From Cudoniella acicularis (lineage: Eukaryota > Ascomycota > Leotiomycetes > Helotiales > Helotiaceae), in NCBI GenBank assembly GCA_013054445.1, contig JAAMPI010000326.1, forward strand, positions 1-43,163: DNA of 43,163 bases, read 5' to 3'. A model generated the notes under the pieces. The model was not told where the DNA came from and did no database searches. It saw nothing but the letters and a program-made list of their open reading frames with translations. Positions 1 through 9,921 of this stretch are shown here, piece by piece (positions within the stretch are counted from its first letter, which is position 1; the number at the start of each line of letters is the position of its first letter). A program made the position numbers and the translations under genes.

Positions 1-777
1 CACTGACACTCTCCACGCCTGTCCTACACACATCTTCCCAAACCTTATCCAGCAACTCTCCTGTCACAGCAGAACACTCCATGTACTTATCACATCTCAT
101 CTCCTGCGCGATTCTATACGCTTCTTGGGGATAAATAATCCCATTTGGATCCGTCTCGCTTCTTAAATCTCTTTTTAGGCCCAAGAGAAGGATGGGGACT
201 TGGAGGGAGGGGAAGGTTTGAGGAATTAAGTCTTTCCACTAGGTTCAGGGATTTTGTGTTAGATTTGTAGTTTTTGAATGAGGTAGAGGTATTTATATTT
301 GGAAGTTTAAAAGGCAAAGGAGCGTGAGTAAAATGAGATGTGAACGAGGCGAAAAGAAGAGAGCAGAGAGACAAACCAAACGCTGAACATTTATCAAACT
401 CAACCGTGAAGAAATATCATAACATAAAACCACCACATTCGGCCTCAAAGTTTTCCAATCTTCAGGAAACGCAGTATCGAAAAATTGGAAGCGGAAGGGC
501 CGGGAAGAAGCGCTGATTTCAAAGATGAAGGGTTGATTTGTGTCTTGGAGGGGGGTGATGGGTTGTTTGAACGAGGGTGTGGATTTTGAGGAGCCTTGAC
601 TCATACGACTATTCACATCGTGAGTTTCGGAGTGAAAAAGAATGAGATGAAGGGTCGAAGAGGGGTTGTGTAAGCTTGGAATGATGGAGAATTAGAGACG
701 ACTCACGAAAGGAACGTTGATTTTCCAACATCAGCATCTCCTAGCAAAAGAATATTAACTTCCATCGACTCAGCCAT
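1..777 (-). CDS. Atypical Rho/Ras-like small GTPase, cut by the window edge
   Basis: The gene reads on the minus strand in three exons, 777-707, 608-377 and 238-1, and runs off the left edge. Phases close across both introns. The start is the ATG at 777, because the P-loop GDADVGKST follows at residues 12-20. Exon 2 carries the region equivalent to the DxxG box as FFDTAFPEDWKTLRP, so the usual DTAGQE is lost, followed by VVVLCYDIS. Exon 3 carries GLKRDLR where Rho proteins have TKxDLR, and then ECSAVTGE, the G5 box. No normal switch I threonine is visible; a serine/proline-rich stretch lies there. The family binds GTP at membranes and signals to actin or polarity machinery. The missing catalytic glutamine suggests poor GTP hydrolysis, which is inference. 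The second donor, GTTTGT, is weak. The C-terminal prenylation box lies outside the window. Confidence 0.82.
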
Positions 778-1110
778 GCTTTGCCATTTTCCCCATCTCT
801 AGGAAGAAGAGATGAAAAGCCTCACTGACGACATCAGAAGCAATTCCTTATCAGCTTCATATCACGTGGTGATAATGACCCATTTTCAAAAAAAATTGTG
901 CCAATTGAGGAAGGCAGGGACCAATGACTCAACCTCGAGTCATACCAGGGCATGAAGACCCTCCCACTTCAGATTATAAAGAGACTCGAAGTTCCCACCT
1001 CGGTCTCTTCTCGAAAAACGCATTTTTCTATGACTAGAAGCAATCAGTGGCGACGACCAGCACAGACTGTGAAAGAAACGGGCGCAAGATCTATAAGAAG
1101 GATAGAGAAG
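778..1110. promoter_or_regulatory. Divergent promoter between the GTPase and DEG1
   Basis: The two genes start head to head, so this 333-bp gap should hold both promoters. An in-frame ATG for DEG1 exists at 952, so part of the gap may be coding (see DEG1). No convincing TATA box or known factor site was picked out. Confidence 0.4.
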
Positions 1111-2973
1111 ATGGAGGGCACAGATTATAGTGCTTGGTCGCATGAGCAGTTGATTGAGCGGGTGACGAAGTTGGAATTGGAGCTTAAGAATAAATACCAG
1201 AGGTCTGCCTGCTACTATTCAAACCTCAATTGAAGGATTAATGCTGATGGATGAATTAGTCTTGTTGATAACGGTGCTGCTGTTGTACCCGAGAAGAAGT
1301 CATGGAAGAAACCACGACATGAGCGAGAATTCGACCCTTCGAAATATAACACACGGCTTGTGGCCTTCAAGCTGGCGTATTTGGGAAAGAAATATAATGG
1401 GTTTGAACACCATGCTGGACACGCGACACCATTGCCTACGATTGAGGAGGAATTATGGAAGGCATTCAATAAGGCGAGGTTGATCTTTCCGAAAGGCTCG
1501 CATCCATTGGCTCCTGGGGAAGTCAATTGGGATGGGACGGAGTACAGTAAATGTGGGAGGACAGATAAGGGGGTTAGTGCTTTTGGACAGGTTATTGGGA
1601 TTCGAGTGAGGAGTAATCGACTGCTGGTGAAAAAGAAACAAGAGGTGGAAGCAGGAGATACAAATAGAGAGGTCCAAAAAGATATGCACCACACTTTTCC
1701 CAGGGAGAATAACATCGAGATAGGATCTCCCATTCTTCGACCTTCAAGAACCCAGCCACAAGACTACGAACCCGAAACCCAAGCACTCAGCCTCGACGAT
1801 CCAGACCTCCAAGAAACACTCAATTTCGACCCCATCGCAGACGAAATACCCTACTGCTCTCTCTTAAATCGACTTCTTCCTCCCGACATTCGCATCCTGG
1901 CATGGTGCCCCTTTCCTCCCGCTGATTTCTCAGCACGATTCTCATGTCGAGAAAGACAATACAAATACTTCTTCACGAACCCCGCATTTCCCCCTGTACC
2001 TCACAACCTCGAACCCTTGATTCCCAAAAAGAACGCACCGAAGATGAAAGACGGATGGCTAGACATCGACGCCATGAAAGAAGCAGCCAAACACTTCGAA
2101 GGCATTCACGATTTCCGGAATTTCTGTAAAGTCGACCCAGGGAAACAGATCACCAATTTCGAGCGAACGATATTCCATGCTGATATTCAGCTAGAAGCAG
2201 ATGTCACATCCGGTTTATTCCATTTCGGCGATGACGACTATGTCACTGAAGCTCAAAAACCAGGATATGGATATCCCGACACTTACACATTCAACTTGCA
2301 CGGATCAGCATTCTTATGGCATCAAGTACGCCACATGGTCGCTATCCTCTTTTTAGTAGGACAAGGTCTCGAGCCTCCCTCCATCGTAGCAGATTTGCTA
2401 GACGTGGAGAAAAACCCCCGAAAACCGACCTACGAAATGGCCAGCGATACACCACTTATATTATGGGACTGCGTCTTCCCGCAAGAAGGCGATCCGCACA
2501 GACAAGACGCCATGCAATGGATCTACGTAGGCGACGGCCCCGTCGCCAACGGAGAGGCCAAATACGGACCTGGGGGCCTAGTTGACGATTTATGGAAAGT
2601 GTGGCGAGAAAGGAAAATGGATGAGATGCTTGCTGGTACATTACTTGATGTAGTAGCACACCAGGGTGCACCGCCTAGTGAGTTGAAACTTGGGAAGAAT
2701 GGGGCGAAGAGTCAGAAGGTGTTTGATGGAGGGGATATTCCGAAGTTGCAGGGTGTGTATGTGCCTGTTATGAAGAAGCCGAAGATGGAGAGTGTGGATG
2801 TTATTAATGATAAGTATGCGGTGAGGAAGGGGTTTGAGAATGCGGAGGATTTGAAGAAGCAGGGGTATAAGAGGATGAATATTGTGAGTGAGGAGGCGGT
2901 GGATGGTGTGGCGAAGGTGAATGAAGAGAAGGGTGTTGGGAATACGCAAGATGTAGAGAAGACGACAACTTGA
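1111..2973 (+). CDS. DEG1: tRNA pseudouridine(38/39) synthase Deg1/Pus3
   Basis: There are two exons, 1111-1202 and 1260-2973, with a 57-nt intron and closing phases, giving 601 residues. The start at 1111 (MEGTDYSAWSHEQL) matches how fungal Deg1 proteins begin. An in-frame ATG at 952 would add 53 residues rich in basic amino acids and could supply a mitochondrial form. A leucine-rich coiled segment opens the protein, then EFDPSKYNTRL and LAYLGKKYNGFEHH lead into the TruA fold. The catalytic aspartate lies in CGRTDKGVSA at about residue 133, and the C-terminal TruA block is HGSAFLWHQVRHMV. The enzyme isomerises uridine 38 or 39 of the tRNA anticodon arm in nucleus, cytoplasm and mitochondria. 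The last 60 residues are charged and poorly conserved. The donor GTCTGC is weak, so the first junction is the least certain part. Confidence 0.93.
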
Positions 2974-3602
2974 TGGCGTTTGGAAGCATAGGAGTAGTTG
3001 GGTAGAAATGCTGTTAGATATCCTCGAAACGCTAAAAGCTTGGGAATGCAATGAAATACTCCTTCCAGACATCGATTCAATTCTATATCTTCCAACTGCT
3101 TATGCTGTATACCCGTATGCTCATGTATCTTAAAATAGATATCGGGAAATTCCACAATTAAGAAATCTTTGTTGCACATCGCAGTGATGGTCAGTCATCA
3201 TATGGTGAACATATGCTGGACATATATCCAAAACGAAAGAACGAAATATCCACTCAAGCTTGAGTGAACATGTGAGGCGTAGGGATAGAAACAGATGAAA
3301 GCAGAGGTGAGTTACCTGTATTGGCTTCTCTGGAGTAACAGCTTATCCACTGGAAACAAGTGAGGGAAGATATATGTGATGTAGAATCAAGAGTATAGAC
3401 AAGCCTTCAAAGAGAACAAGATACTGACTTACTGGTTCCACTATGATTAAGAATATCTATGCGGAATAGTAAGTGCGTGTTTTGAGACCACAAAAGGGAG
3501 AAGTTCGGATGAGAGCATTGAATGTAATTCGAATATCCAATTCATCCCAAATCGCTCTTTAACCCTCCTATTTATTCCACAAAAAATCCCAACTTCACCC
3601 TT
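2974..3602. other. Intergenic region between two convergent gene ends
   Basis: This holds the 3' ends of DEG1 (+) and GPI15 (-). No protein-coding gene is convincing. On the minus strand there are consensus splice signals with nothing obvious to splice: GTAAGT near 3427-3432, a pyrimidine tract ending TTCCAG near 3350, and CAG/GTAACT near 3315. These may mark a spliced non-coding RNA or a spliced 3' UTR. Confidence 0.4.
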
Positions 3603-4343
3603 TCAATCCACACCCCTCACAACCCCTTTCCCTTTATCCCTTCCCCCTTTCTCTCCACCCCCAACCCCACCGCCAGGCTCAAACAAACACTCCCTCGCGC
3701 CCCTCCAAACCGTCTCCACCACGCCCCTCCTGGGCAACAGTCTGGGAAAAACAACCACAACCTCCTCCTCCCCCTCCACCACAACTACCAAGTAGTACCT
3801 CACTTCAAAGCCCCTAAACGCTTCATTCACCAGTATATCTTGGATCTTTTCCGTGGGTATAAAGCGCGTTGTTGCTGTTGATAAATAAGTGGAGGACGAA
3901 GATGAGGTCTGGATTCCGAGTCCGCGGAGAACAAGGAGTGATTCGGTGGTGTGGGGTCGTAGGAGACAGAGGTAGAGCGTGAGCAAGGAGAGAGGAAGAA
4001 GCAGCGTGAGTGGTGTTGCTGTGGAGAGAGGTTTTGCGAGCTGTCCTGGGCGGGAGGTCGTTATGCTGTTCAAAAGATACAGAATATATTCTACCGAAAA
4101 AATTGGAGGTGGTCCTCCTGACAAGCCATCCCTCGGTGCTGTAGATAGAGACGCATAGGAGCTGAGTAGGTATTTGGAGTATAAGAGGAGGAGCACGCTG
4201 AGGCCGACGAGGATCCTGATGAGGATTATGAGGAGGAGGAGGAGCCTTAGGGGGAGCGTGAGGGTAGGGGACGTCGAAACGGTGAATTCGATTGTGGTTG
4301 GGGAGGGGCGCCGTGTGCACAGCCGTGGGTGCGTTGTTAGCAT
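3603..4343 (-). CDS. GPI15: GPI-GlcNAc transferase subunit PIG-H/Gpi15
   Basis: One open frame of 246 residues. Two hydrophobic segments (about residues 33-56 and 108-128) precede the PIG-H domain. Its hallmarks are ESLLVLRGLGIQ (about 134-145), FIPTEKIQDILVNEAFRGFE (about 161-180), RYYLVVVVE and FPRLLPRR. PIG-H is a small subunit of the ER complex that moves GlcNAc from UDP-GlcNAc to phosphatidylinositol, the first step of GPI-anchor synthesis. The stretch between the membrane segments (about residues 62-105) is unlike family members I remember and could hide a small intron, but I found no pair of sites that improves it. The C-terminal tail is glycine-rich and probably disordered. The ATG at 4343 is the first in frame; a second ATG five bases upstream is out of frame. 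Confidence 0.88.
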   Translation of the reverse strand: MLTTHPRLCTRRPSPTTIEFTVSTSPTLTLPLRLLLLLIILIRILVGLSVLLLLYSKYLLSSYASLSTAPRDGLSGGPPPIFSVEYILYLLNSITTSRPGQLAKPLSTATPLTLLLPLSLLTLYLCLLRPHTTESLLVLRGLGIQTSSSSSTYLSTATTRFIPTEKIQDILVNEAFRGFEVRYYLVVVVEGEEEVVVVFPRLLPRRGVVETVWRGARECLFEPGGGVGGGEKGGRDKGKGVVRGVD

Positions 4344-4758
4344 TGCATTTGGTTGTTATGAGGGTGTGAGGGTTTGAGGTGGTTAGATAGAGGGAAGAGG
4401 GAGAAGGCTGAACTTGGAGTGAAGTTGGGAGACGTGTTTTTGGACGCGAGGCTTATCGATAAGGATTTTTTTGATAATCCAGCAGGGGCCGGGATTAGGA
4501 GCTTGAGATGGGATGAACTAAAAGGATACAAGACTTAATATAGGTTAGATTATAATTGTGTTTCCTTGGGTTAAAAAAAATAAGGATTCGATGAACTTGT
4601 ATTTGTTTTCAGAAGTTCTGGTTACGCTTTTCACAACTTAAATGCTAAATGCTTGAGCTACTCCGCATTCCATATTGGAATAGTATCAACTCAAGTTTAA
4701 CCCAGATCAAATATCTGTGCTAATTTCCCACGCACAAACTCAAATTTACTCTTTTCCC
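4344..4758. other. Intergenic: GPI15 promoter side and HUB1-like 3' end
   Basis: Both flanking genes read leftwards. The GPI15 promoter should lie at the left and the 3' UTR of the HUB1-like gene at the right. I see nothing else; an A-run near 4574-4581 is the only notable simple sequence. Confidence 0.4.
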
Positions 4759-5424
4759 TCACTCCCCAGTATCAATCTCCAAATCAATCTGCACCCCATT
4801 ACTAACCCCATAATCCTCCAGCGTCAACTGATCCTTAAACGGCCTCTCTCCTTGCCTTTTCAGCAAAATCTCATGCGGCTGCCTCCCAATCCTCGCCGCA
4901 ACCTGCGCCTTAAACAACCTAATCGGGTCACTCGCCAGACATGGAATCGCCGCCTTGGTTCCCAACCGATCATTGACATGAACGATAATCATCGGTTCTC
5001 CCCCTCCTGCAGCCACGGCCGCCGGCGCTTGCTTCTCTTCTGCTTTCTTCTCCTCGGGTTTTTTCGAAGATGCCGATGATGAAGGTCCAAATTTATCCGC
5101 GACGCCGAATTTATCCTCCACAGAATTCCCACCTCCACTACCACTACCTCCCTTCTTCTCCTCCCGCCCTCGATCCCGTTCCCTATCTCTTCTCGGCGAC
5201 CTCGATCGATTCCTATATCCCCTCTCTAACCTCTTCTCCCTCCCCCCATCCCTCTCATCACCATTATCCCTTCGCTTTTCCTTCCATCTGAATCCCCCGC
5301 CACCACCAGTTCGCTTTCTGTTGTCGTCGCGTCGGCGCGGTGACCTGCTGCGGCGTCTTGAGGTTGAGGGGCCATCGCGCGCTATTGGGCGTGGAGAACG
5401 CGAGCGAGATTTATCGTCCGCCAT
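4759..5424 (-). CDS. RS-domain protein with C-terminal HUB1-like ubiquitin fold
   Basis: A single exon encodes 221 residues. The ATG at 5424 (MADDKSRSRSPRP) is preferred; an upstream in-frame ATG at 5508 would add 28 unlike residues. The first 100 residues are rich in RS, SP and RD/RE dipeptides (SRSRSPRP, SRRRSRSPRRR, RNRSRSPRRD). A low-complexity Gly/Ser and Lys/Glu linker follows. The last 75 residues form a Hub1/UBL5-type domain: VHVNDRLGTKAAI, LASDPIRLFKAQVAARIG, HEILLKRQ, FKDQLTLEDYGVSNG and LEIDTGE. Hub1 binds spliceosomal proteins non-covalently (HIND elements of Snu66/Prp38) and tunes splice-site choice. The yeast protein is only the 73-residue fold, so the RS arm makes this a fusion that would dock on splicing factors. 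It ends in GE, not a processed di-glycine, which agrees with non-covalent use. Confidence 0.85.
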   Translation of the reverse strand: MADDKSRSRSPRPIARDGPSTSRRRSRSPRRRDDNRKRTGGGGGFRWKEKRRDNGDERDGGREKRLERGYRNRSRSPRRDRERDRGREEKKGGSGSGGGNSVEDKFGVADKFGPSSSASSKKPEEKKAEEKQAPAAVAAGGGEPMIIVHVNDRLGTKAAIPCLASDPIRLFKAQVAARIGRQPHEILLKRQGERPFKDQLTLEDYGVSNGVQIDLEIDTGE

Positions 5425-5977
5425 TTTTGGGGGTGGGGTTCTGTTTGTGTGTTTGGGAGATGTGGTGTTGTCGCGCGCAAAAAGGAAGGGCTGGAGAAAT
5501 TTAGGCAAGGCTGAAGGGACCTCGGGAGGCTAGCGAGTGGGGTCCGCTCTGGGGAAGCTTGTCAGAATCCAATCATATCAATCCTTTCGAATTCCCCTAA
5601 ATTTGGGAAATCTATATTCCCTATACTTGTGTATTATTTGGATGTTGCGTCAGAATGTTTGTCAATAATAAGTTGGCTGGGTTTTTAAAGTTTGAAGCCA
5701 AACCCTAGAAAACTTCAAACGTTCTATAGGCTCTAAAGTCAAAAAATTGTCAGACTTCATCGGGGCGTCAAGTCACAAGTATCTTAGACTGGATATCAAG
5801 AAAGTCAGAGAGAAATATTCGGTATAATCGCCTTTTAGTCGAGCAAGCACTGCTCTATCATGACTCCATACAAGCAATACCTAACAATGCCTCCACCGAA
5901 CGCCAGAGCAATCCAAACCAACACGCCAGAGAGATGAACATCAAGCATTATGATACAAAAAAGGCAACTAAGACCCT
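5425..5977. other. Intergenic: HUB1-like promoter and NOP58 3' region
   Basis: The left part is upstream of the HUB1-like gene and the right part follows the NOP58 stop. A telomere-repeat-like AAACCCTAG lies near 5699-5707. No coding potential beyond short shadows was found. Confidence 0.4.
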
Positions 5978-8068
5978 TCATGCTTTGCTCTTCTTCTTTT
6001 TCTTCTTCTCCGACTTTTCTGTGTCGTCTTCTAATTTTCGCTTTTTGCTATTGGTGGCTTCCGATGGGACATCCTGCGCCTCCGATTTCTTGGACTTCTT
6101 TTCCTTCTTCTTGGAGAGGACTGGAGTCCCATCAGAGTCAACTGTGATTTTGCCTTCCGTAACCTTTTTCTTGTACTTCTTAAGGCTAAGACCGGCGAGT
6201 TCCGCACGCTTCACGTCAGGGTCTTCTGCTTTGGCGGTCTCTTTCACTGCCTTCTTTGCTTTTTTCTCCTCCTTCGCCGCCCTCTTCGCTTCCTTTTGCT
6301 TCTTCTTCTCTTCCTTTGCCAGTTTCTTCGCCTTTTTAGATTCAGCCGCATCAGACTCGTCTGAGTCTGAATCTGATTCATCAGCGGCACCATTTGTCTT
6401 GTTAGCCACTGGCTTCGCCTTAGTGCCATGCAATGATGGTGCTGGTAGGCCAAGTTCGGCACTAGCATCGGCCATCTCCTCATCTCCTTCATCCTCATCA
6501 GATGACTCGTCCTCTGAGACCTCCTCAATCAACTTCTTGACCTCCTTCACCACAGGCTTCTTCTCCTCCTTGATTTTCTTCTCCTTTTTCACCTTCTTCT
6601 CCATGACGGGTTCGATCGTAGCAGGCTCATCGCCAGCCAAACCATCAGCATCTGCATTATACTTCCGAGCCTCCTTAACCTCCCACTTGCCAGGGGTCAC
6701 AGCCTTTCCATTTGGTCCAACTGCAACACCTCTAGGAATAAGTGGCTTGCCTTCGAGAAGTCTAAGATGGCGTTCGATCTTTCCACGCGACGTGACACCC
6801 AATAGTGATCTCTCTTCATCTTCCACCTCGTCTCCCTTTCCTTCACCTTGGGCACTCCAGTCCGAAAGAGCATCGACACGAAGACCAATTGCCGCTTTTG
6901 CCGCTAGCATACGAGCAATCTTTCCCTTATTCTTTCCGGTAGCTTGACCCACTAAAGATGCGTGGTAGATCAAACCGTATTTTGGAGTGTCGTGTTTCGT
7001 CTTCAGCGCTCTGAACAAAGCTTTCTCTGCACCTAGAATTTGAATAGTACTGGCGGGGCTCTTGGCAAGGTTCATGAGGGAACCAGCGTGGGCGATGAGC
7101 CTCGCTCCGACAAGCTCTCCAACCAATTCGGTCAAATTAGGAGCGATTGCTTGCATACGGGCGCTGAGGTAGCTTGACAATTGTTGACGATATTCGGTGA
7201 ATCCAACAACCTGCTCAGCGAGAAGCTGAATGTTGTCCAAATCCTCCTCTGTAATCTCAGTACCCATGCTAACCTCAGCGGCAGCCTTCACTGCGGTCTC
7301 AATCTCTTCGGGGAGAATATCGGTTAAGTCAGTGGCTGAGGTATTTGTCCGCATACCTACTTTCAGGATAATACGAGCGTATGCTAGGTTGTCGTTTATG
7401 ATACGGCCCATCTCAGGGAAATGCCACCCGTACCACTCCTTCACTCGCATGGCATAAGTATTTAGCTCCTTGTCTAAATCGTCCAAAAGCGCAATAGCTT
7501 GAACAATCATTGTATCAACCTTATCTGGGGAAAATTTGAGCTTGTGGCGCGACAGCGAATGTGAAAGACCAAGTGACATGGTTGAAATATTTTCGGGTAG
7601 AAGACCTGGGATGAGCGAAGGTAGATGGTCGCGAATAGCACGATAGAGGTCGTTTGTGGTGGAATCGGAGATGGGTGTGAGGGTGAGCCCAGGAAGCTTG
7701 TTGATAGCTTGTCCGAGTTTTGGGTCTGCCACAGCTAGGGAAGCTTTTTTCTCATCTTTGAGGGTGTCGAGGAGCTTTGCTAGCATAGGCGAAACTTTCC
7801 CCTCCACGAGAGCTGCGACCTCCTCTAAAGCTGTCGCAGCACTGTCAAACTTCTCAAAATGCTTCAACTTGAGACTGTACCGCACAAAGCGAGTTAGAAC
7901 TAAATTTCGAAGCAATAAATTTAAATCGCAGCTCAATTGCACTCACAGTCCATTAATGCCTTCGGCGGTCTCGACTTCTGCAGAGAAATCATTTTTCTTC
8001 AGCGCCTTCTTGTCTGCTTTGAAGAGCGCAAAGCCCGCACTGGTCTCGGAAAGAACGAAGAGACCCAT
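5978..8068 (-). CDS. NOP58: Nucleolar box C/D snoRNP protein Nop58
   Basis: There are two exons, 8068-7947 and 7874-5978, separated by a 73-nt intron, giving 672 residues with closing phases. The start [17 protein letters not shown] is the standard Nop58 N-terminus, and the splice rebuilds [16 protein letters not shown]. The coiled-coil and NOP domains follow, with [64 protein letters not shown] and [13 protein letters not shown]. After about residue 430 come long KKE/KKD repeats mixed with acidic serine blocks, the usual disordered tail. The protein joins fibrillarin, Nop56 and Snu13 on C/D snoRNAs to guide 2'-O-methylation and pre-rRNA processing in the nucleolus. It is divergent with VMA6, 250 bp between start codons. 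It is slightly longer than yeast Nop58 because of the tail. Confidence 0.97.
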
Positions 8069-8317
8069 ATCGAGATTGGTGTGGAATTTCTTGTTGTTGC
8101 CGTTCTTGTGCTGCTCGTAAATGGTATCTTGACCTCTTGGGCAAGCTCGAGGTTTCAAAAAAAAAAGTTCGCGAGAAGAAAGTGCAACCCGCTAATTGGA
8201 AAAATGGCTAGCTCTGTCTTAGCGTGCATATCATGTGACGTACCTCATCCAGGTAGCTAGCTTTGGAACATCAAGACAACTTCAAGCAGCAACCACAAAT
8301 CAACGGCATCCAGCAAA
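8069..8317. promoter_or_regulatory. Bidirectional promoter NOP58/VMA6
   Basis: A 249-bp gap separates the two start codons, so both promoters overlap. On the NOP58 strand a GGATGAGG stretch near 8243-8250 resembles the PAC element of ribosome-biogenesis genes, and a TGACGT half-CRE lies beside it near 8237. Both are only motif resemblances. Confidence 0.4.
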
Positions 8318-9559
8318 ATGGAGGGACTCTTCTTCAATGTTAACAATGGGTATGCAGCTTCAGCCACGCTTGGAAACTTCACCACTAACTGTTTGGAAGC
8401 TACATTGAAGGTATCGTTAGAGGCTATCGCAATGGTCTTTTGACCAGCCAAAATTACAACAACTTGATACAATGCGAGACGATCGACGGTATGTCATTTT
8501 GGTCCTGGAGGCTTCTTTTGCTAATAGCGCATCAGATCTCAAGCTTCAACTTGGCCCTGCGTACGGCGACTTCCTCGCATCCCTACCACCGAATCCATCA
8601 ACATCTACCCTCGCTGCGAAGACCACCGATAAATTGATCTCAGAATTCCGATATGTACGAGCGAATGCTGTCGGAGCTCTCGCAAAGTTCATGGATTACT
8701 TAACATATGGCTATATGATTGATAACGTGGCACTCCTCATCACCGGGACGCTGCACGAGCGAGATACCAGGGAGTTGTTGGAGAGGTGCCATCCCCTTGG
8801 CTGGTTCGAGACAATGCCAGTGCTATGCGTGGCTACCAATATCGAGGAATTATACAACAGTGTCTTAATCGAAACCCCGCTTGCGCCGTACTTCAAAGGA
8901 AGCTTGAGCCACCAGGACTTGGACGAACTGAACATCGAGATTGTCCGAAATACCTTGTACAAGAACTACCTAGAAGATTTCCATAACTTCGTCAACACTG
9001 ATCCAGCTATGTCGGGTACTCCTACAGCAGAAGTGATGACCGAGATCTTAGAGTTCGAGGCTGATCGAAGAGCTATCAACATCACATTGAATTCCTTCGG
9101 CACAGACTTGTCAAAGGCAGACCGCAAAAAGCTGTATCCAGCTTTTGGTCGACTATACCCGGAAGGTTCATACATGTTGTCAAGGGCAGATGATATTGAG
9201 GGTGTCAGACTTGCCGTGGAAGGTGTGAATGATTATAAGACCTACTTCGATGCAGCTGGAATGGGACAGAGCAGTTCTGGAGCTGGAAACATGAGTGGCG
9301 GTACTGGTGGAGAGGGAAAGAGTTTGGAGGACATGTTCTACCAAAAGGAGATGGAGATCTCCAAGGGTGCTTTCACAAGACAATTCACATTCGCCATTGT
9401 CTATGCTTGGGTGAAGTTGCGGGAACAGGTATGGCTTCTCTTGAAGTTCCGTGTGAAATTCTAACATTAAAATAGGAAATCCGAAACATAACATGGATTG
9501 CAGAGTGCATAGCTCAAAACCAGAAGGAGCGGATTGGGAACTACATCAGTGTATTTTAG
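8318..9559 (+). CDS. VMA6: V-type H+-ATPase V0 subunit d (Vma6)
   Basis: Four exons, 8318-8349, 8400-8488, 8536-9428 and 9476-9559, give 365 residues with closing phases; all three introns are about 50 nt. The N-terminus MEGLFFNVNNGYIEGIVRGY is a signature of subunit d. Exon 3 carries DLKLQLGPAYGDFLASL, NAVGALAKFMDYLTYGYMID, CHPLGWFETMP and NTLYKNYLEDFHNF. Exon 4 ends with the invariant tail CIAQNQKERIGNYISVF. Subunit d caps the proteolipid ring and couples the central stalk to proton pumping at the vacuole and Golgi. A serine/glycine insert (about residues 285-305) lies where family members vary. I see nothing unusual in it. Confidence 0.97.
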
Positions 9560-9921
9560 ATTGTTAACTTGCTTAACACTCCTTTTCCCACTCCGTATTG
9601 TGTTGTCACAATTTGTACTTGTTATGTCGGGTGGGGTTGGCGCTGGAAGACTAGGGAATGATGATTGGAAGTGGTAGAACGCTGTTCGACTTCCTCGGTT
9701 TAAAGAAGTTCTTTCAATGAAAAGATAACAGGTGCTCGATGAACTTTCTTATCTCATCACATTTATAATGTCTTCAACTATAGCTGCATTTTTATCAGAC
9801 TTGGCCTCTACAAAGATTCAATATCCAGGGGCAGGAAAATGTTATATTTTGGTATGGTCCATTTCATACGCTCATACTATTTTACATCCATCTAGTGGCC
9901 GTACATCTGGTATACACAGAA
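9560..9921. other. Convergent 3' ends of VMA6 and the mitochondrial uS15 gene
   Basis: Both flanking genes end here. The sequence is T-rich and holds only the two 3' UTRs as far as I can see. Confidence 0.45.

Noticed and set aside
952..1110. Upstream in-frame ATG as the DEG1 start
   Set aside because: The MEGTDYS start at 1111 is family-like and the preceding 53 residues are not; kept only as a possible alternative form.
5425..5508. Upstream ATG of the HUB1-like gene adding 28 residues
   Set aside because: The added residues are unlike the RS arm, and MADDKSRSRSP is a natural start.
5934..6947. A 337-residue plus-strand frame rich in Ser and Phe
   Set aside because: It is the antisense shadow of the NOP58 lysine/glutamate tail; the composition is fully explained by reversed AAG/GAA codons.
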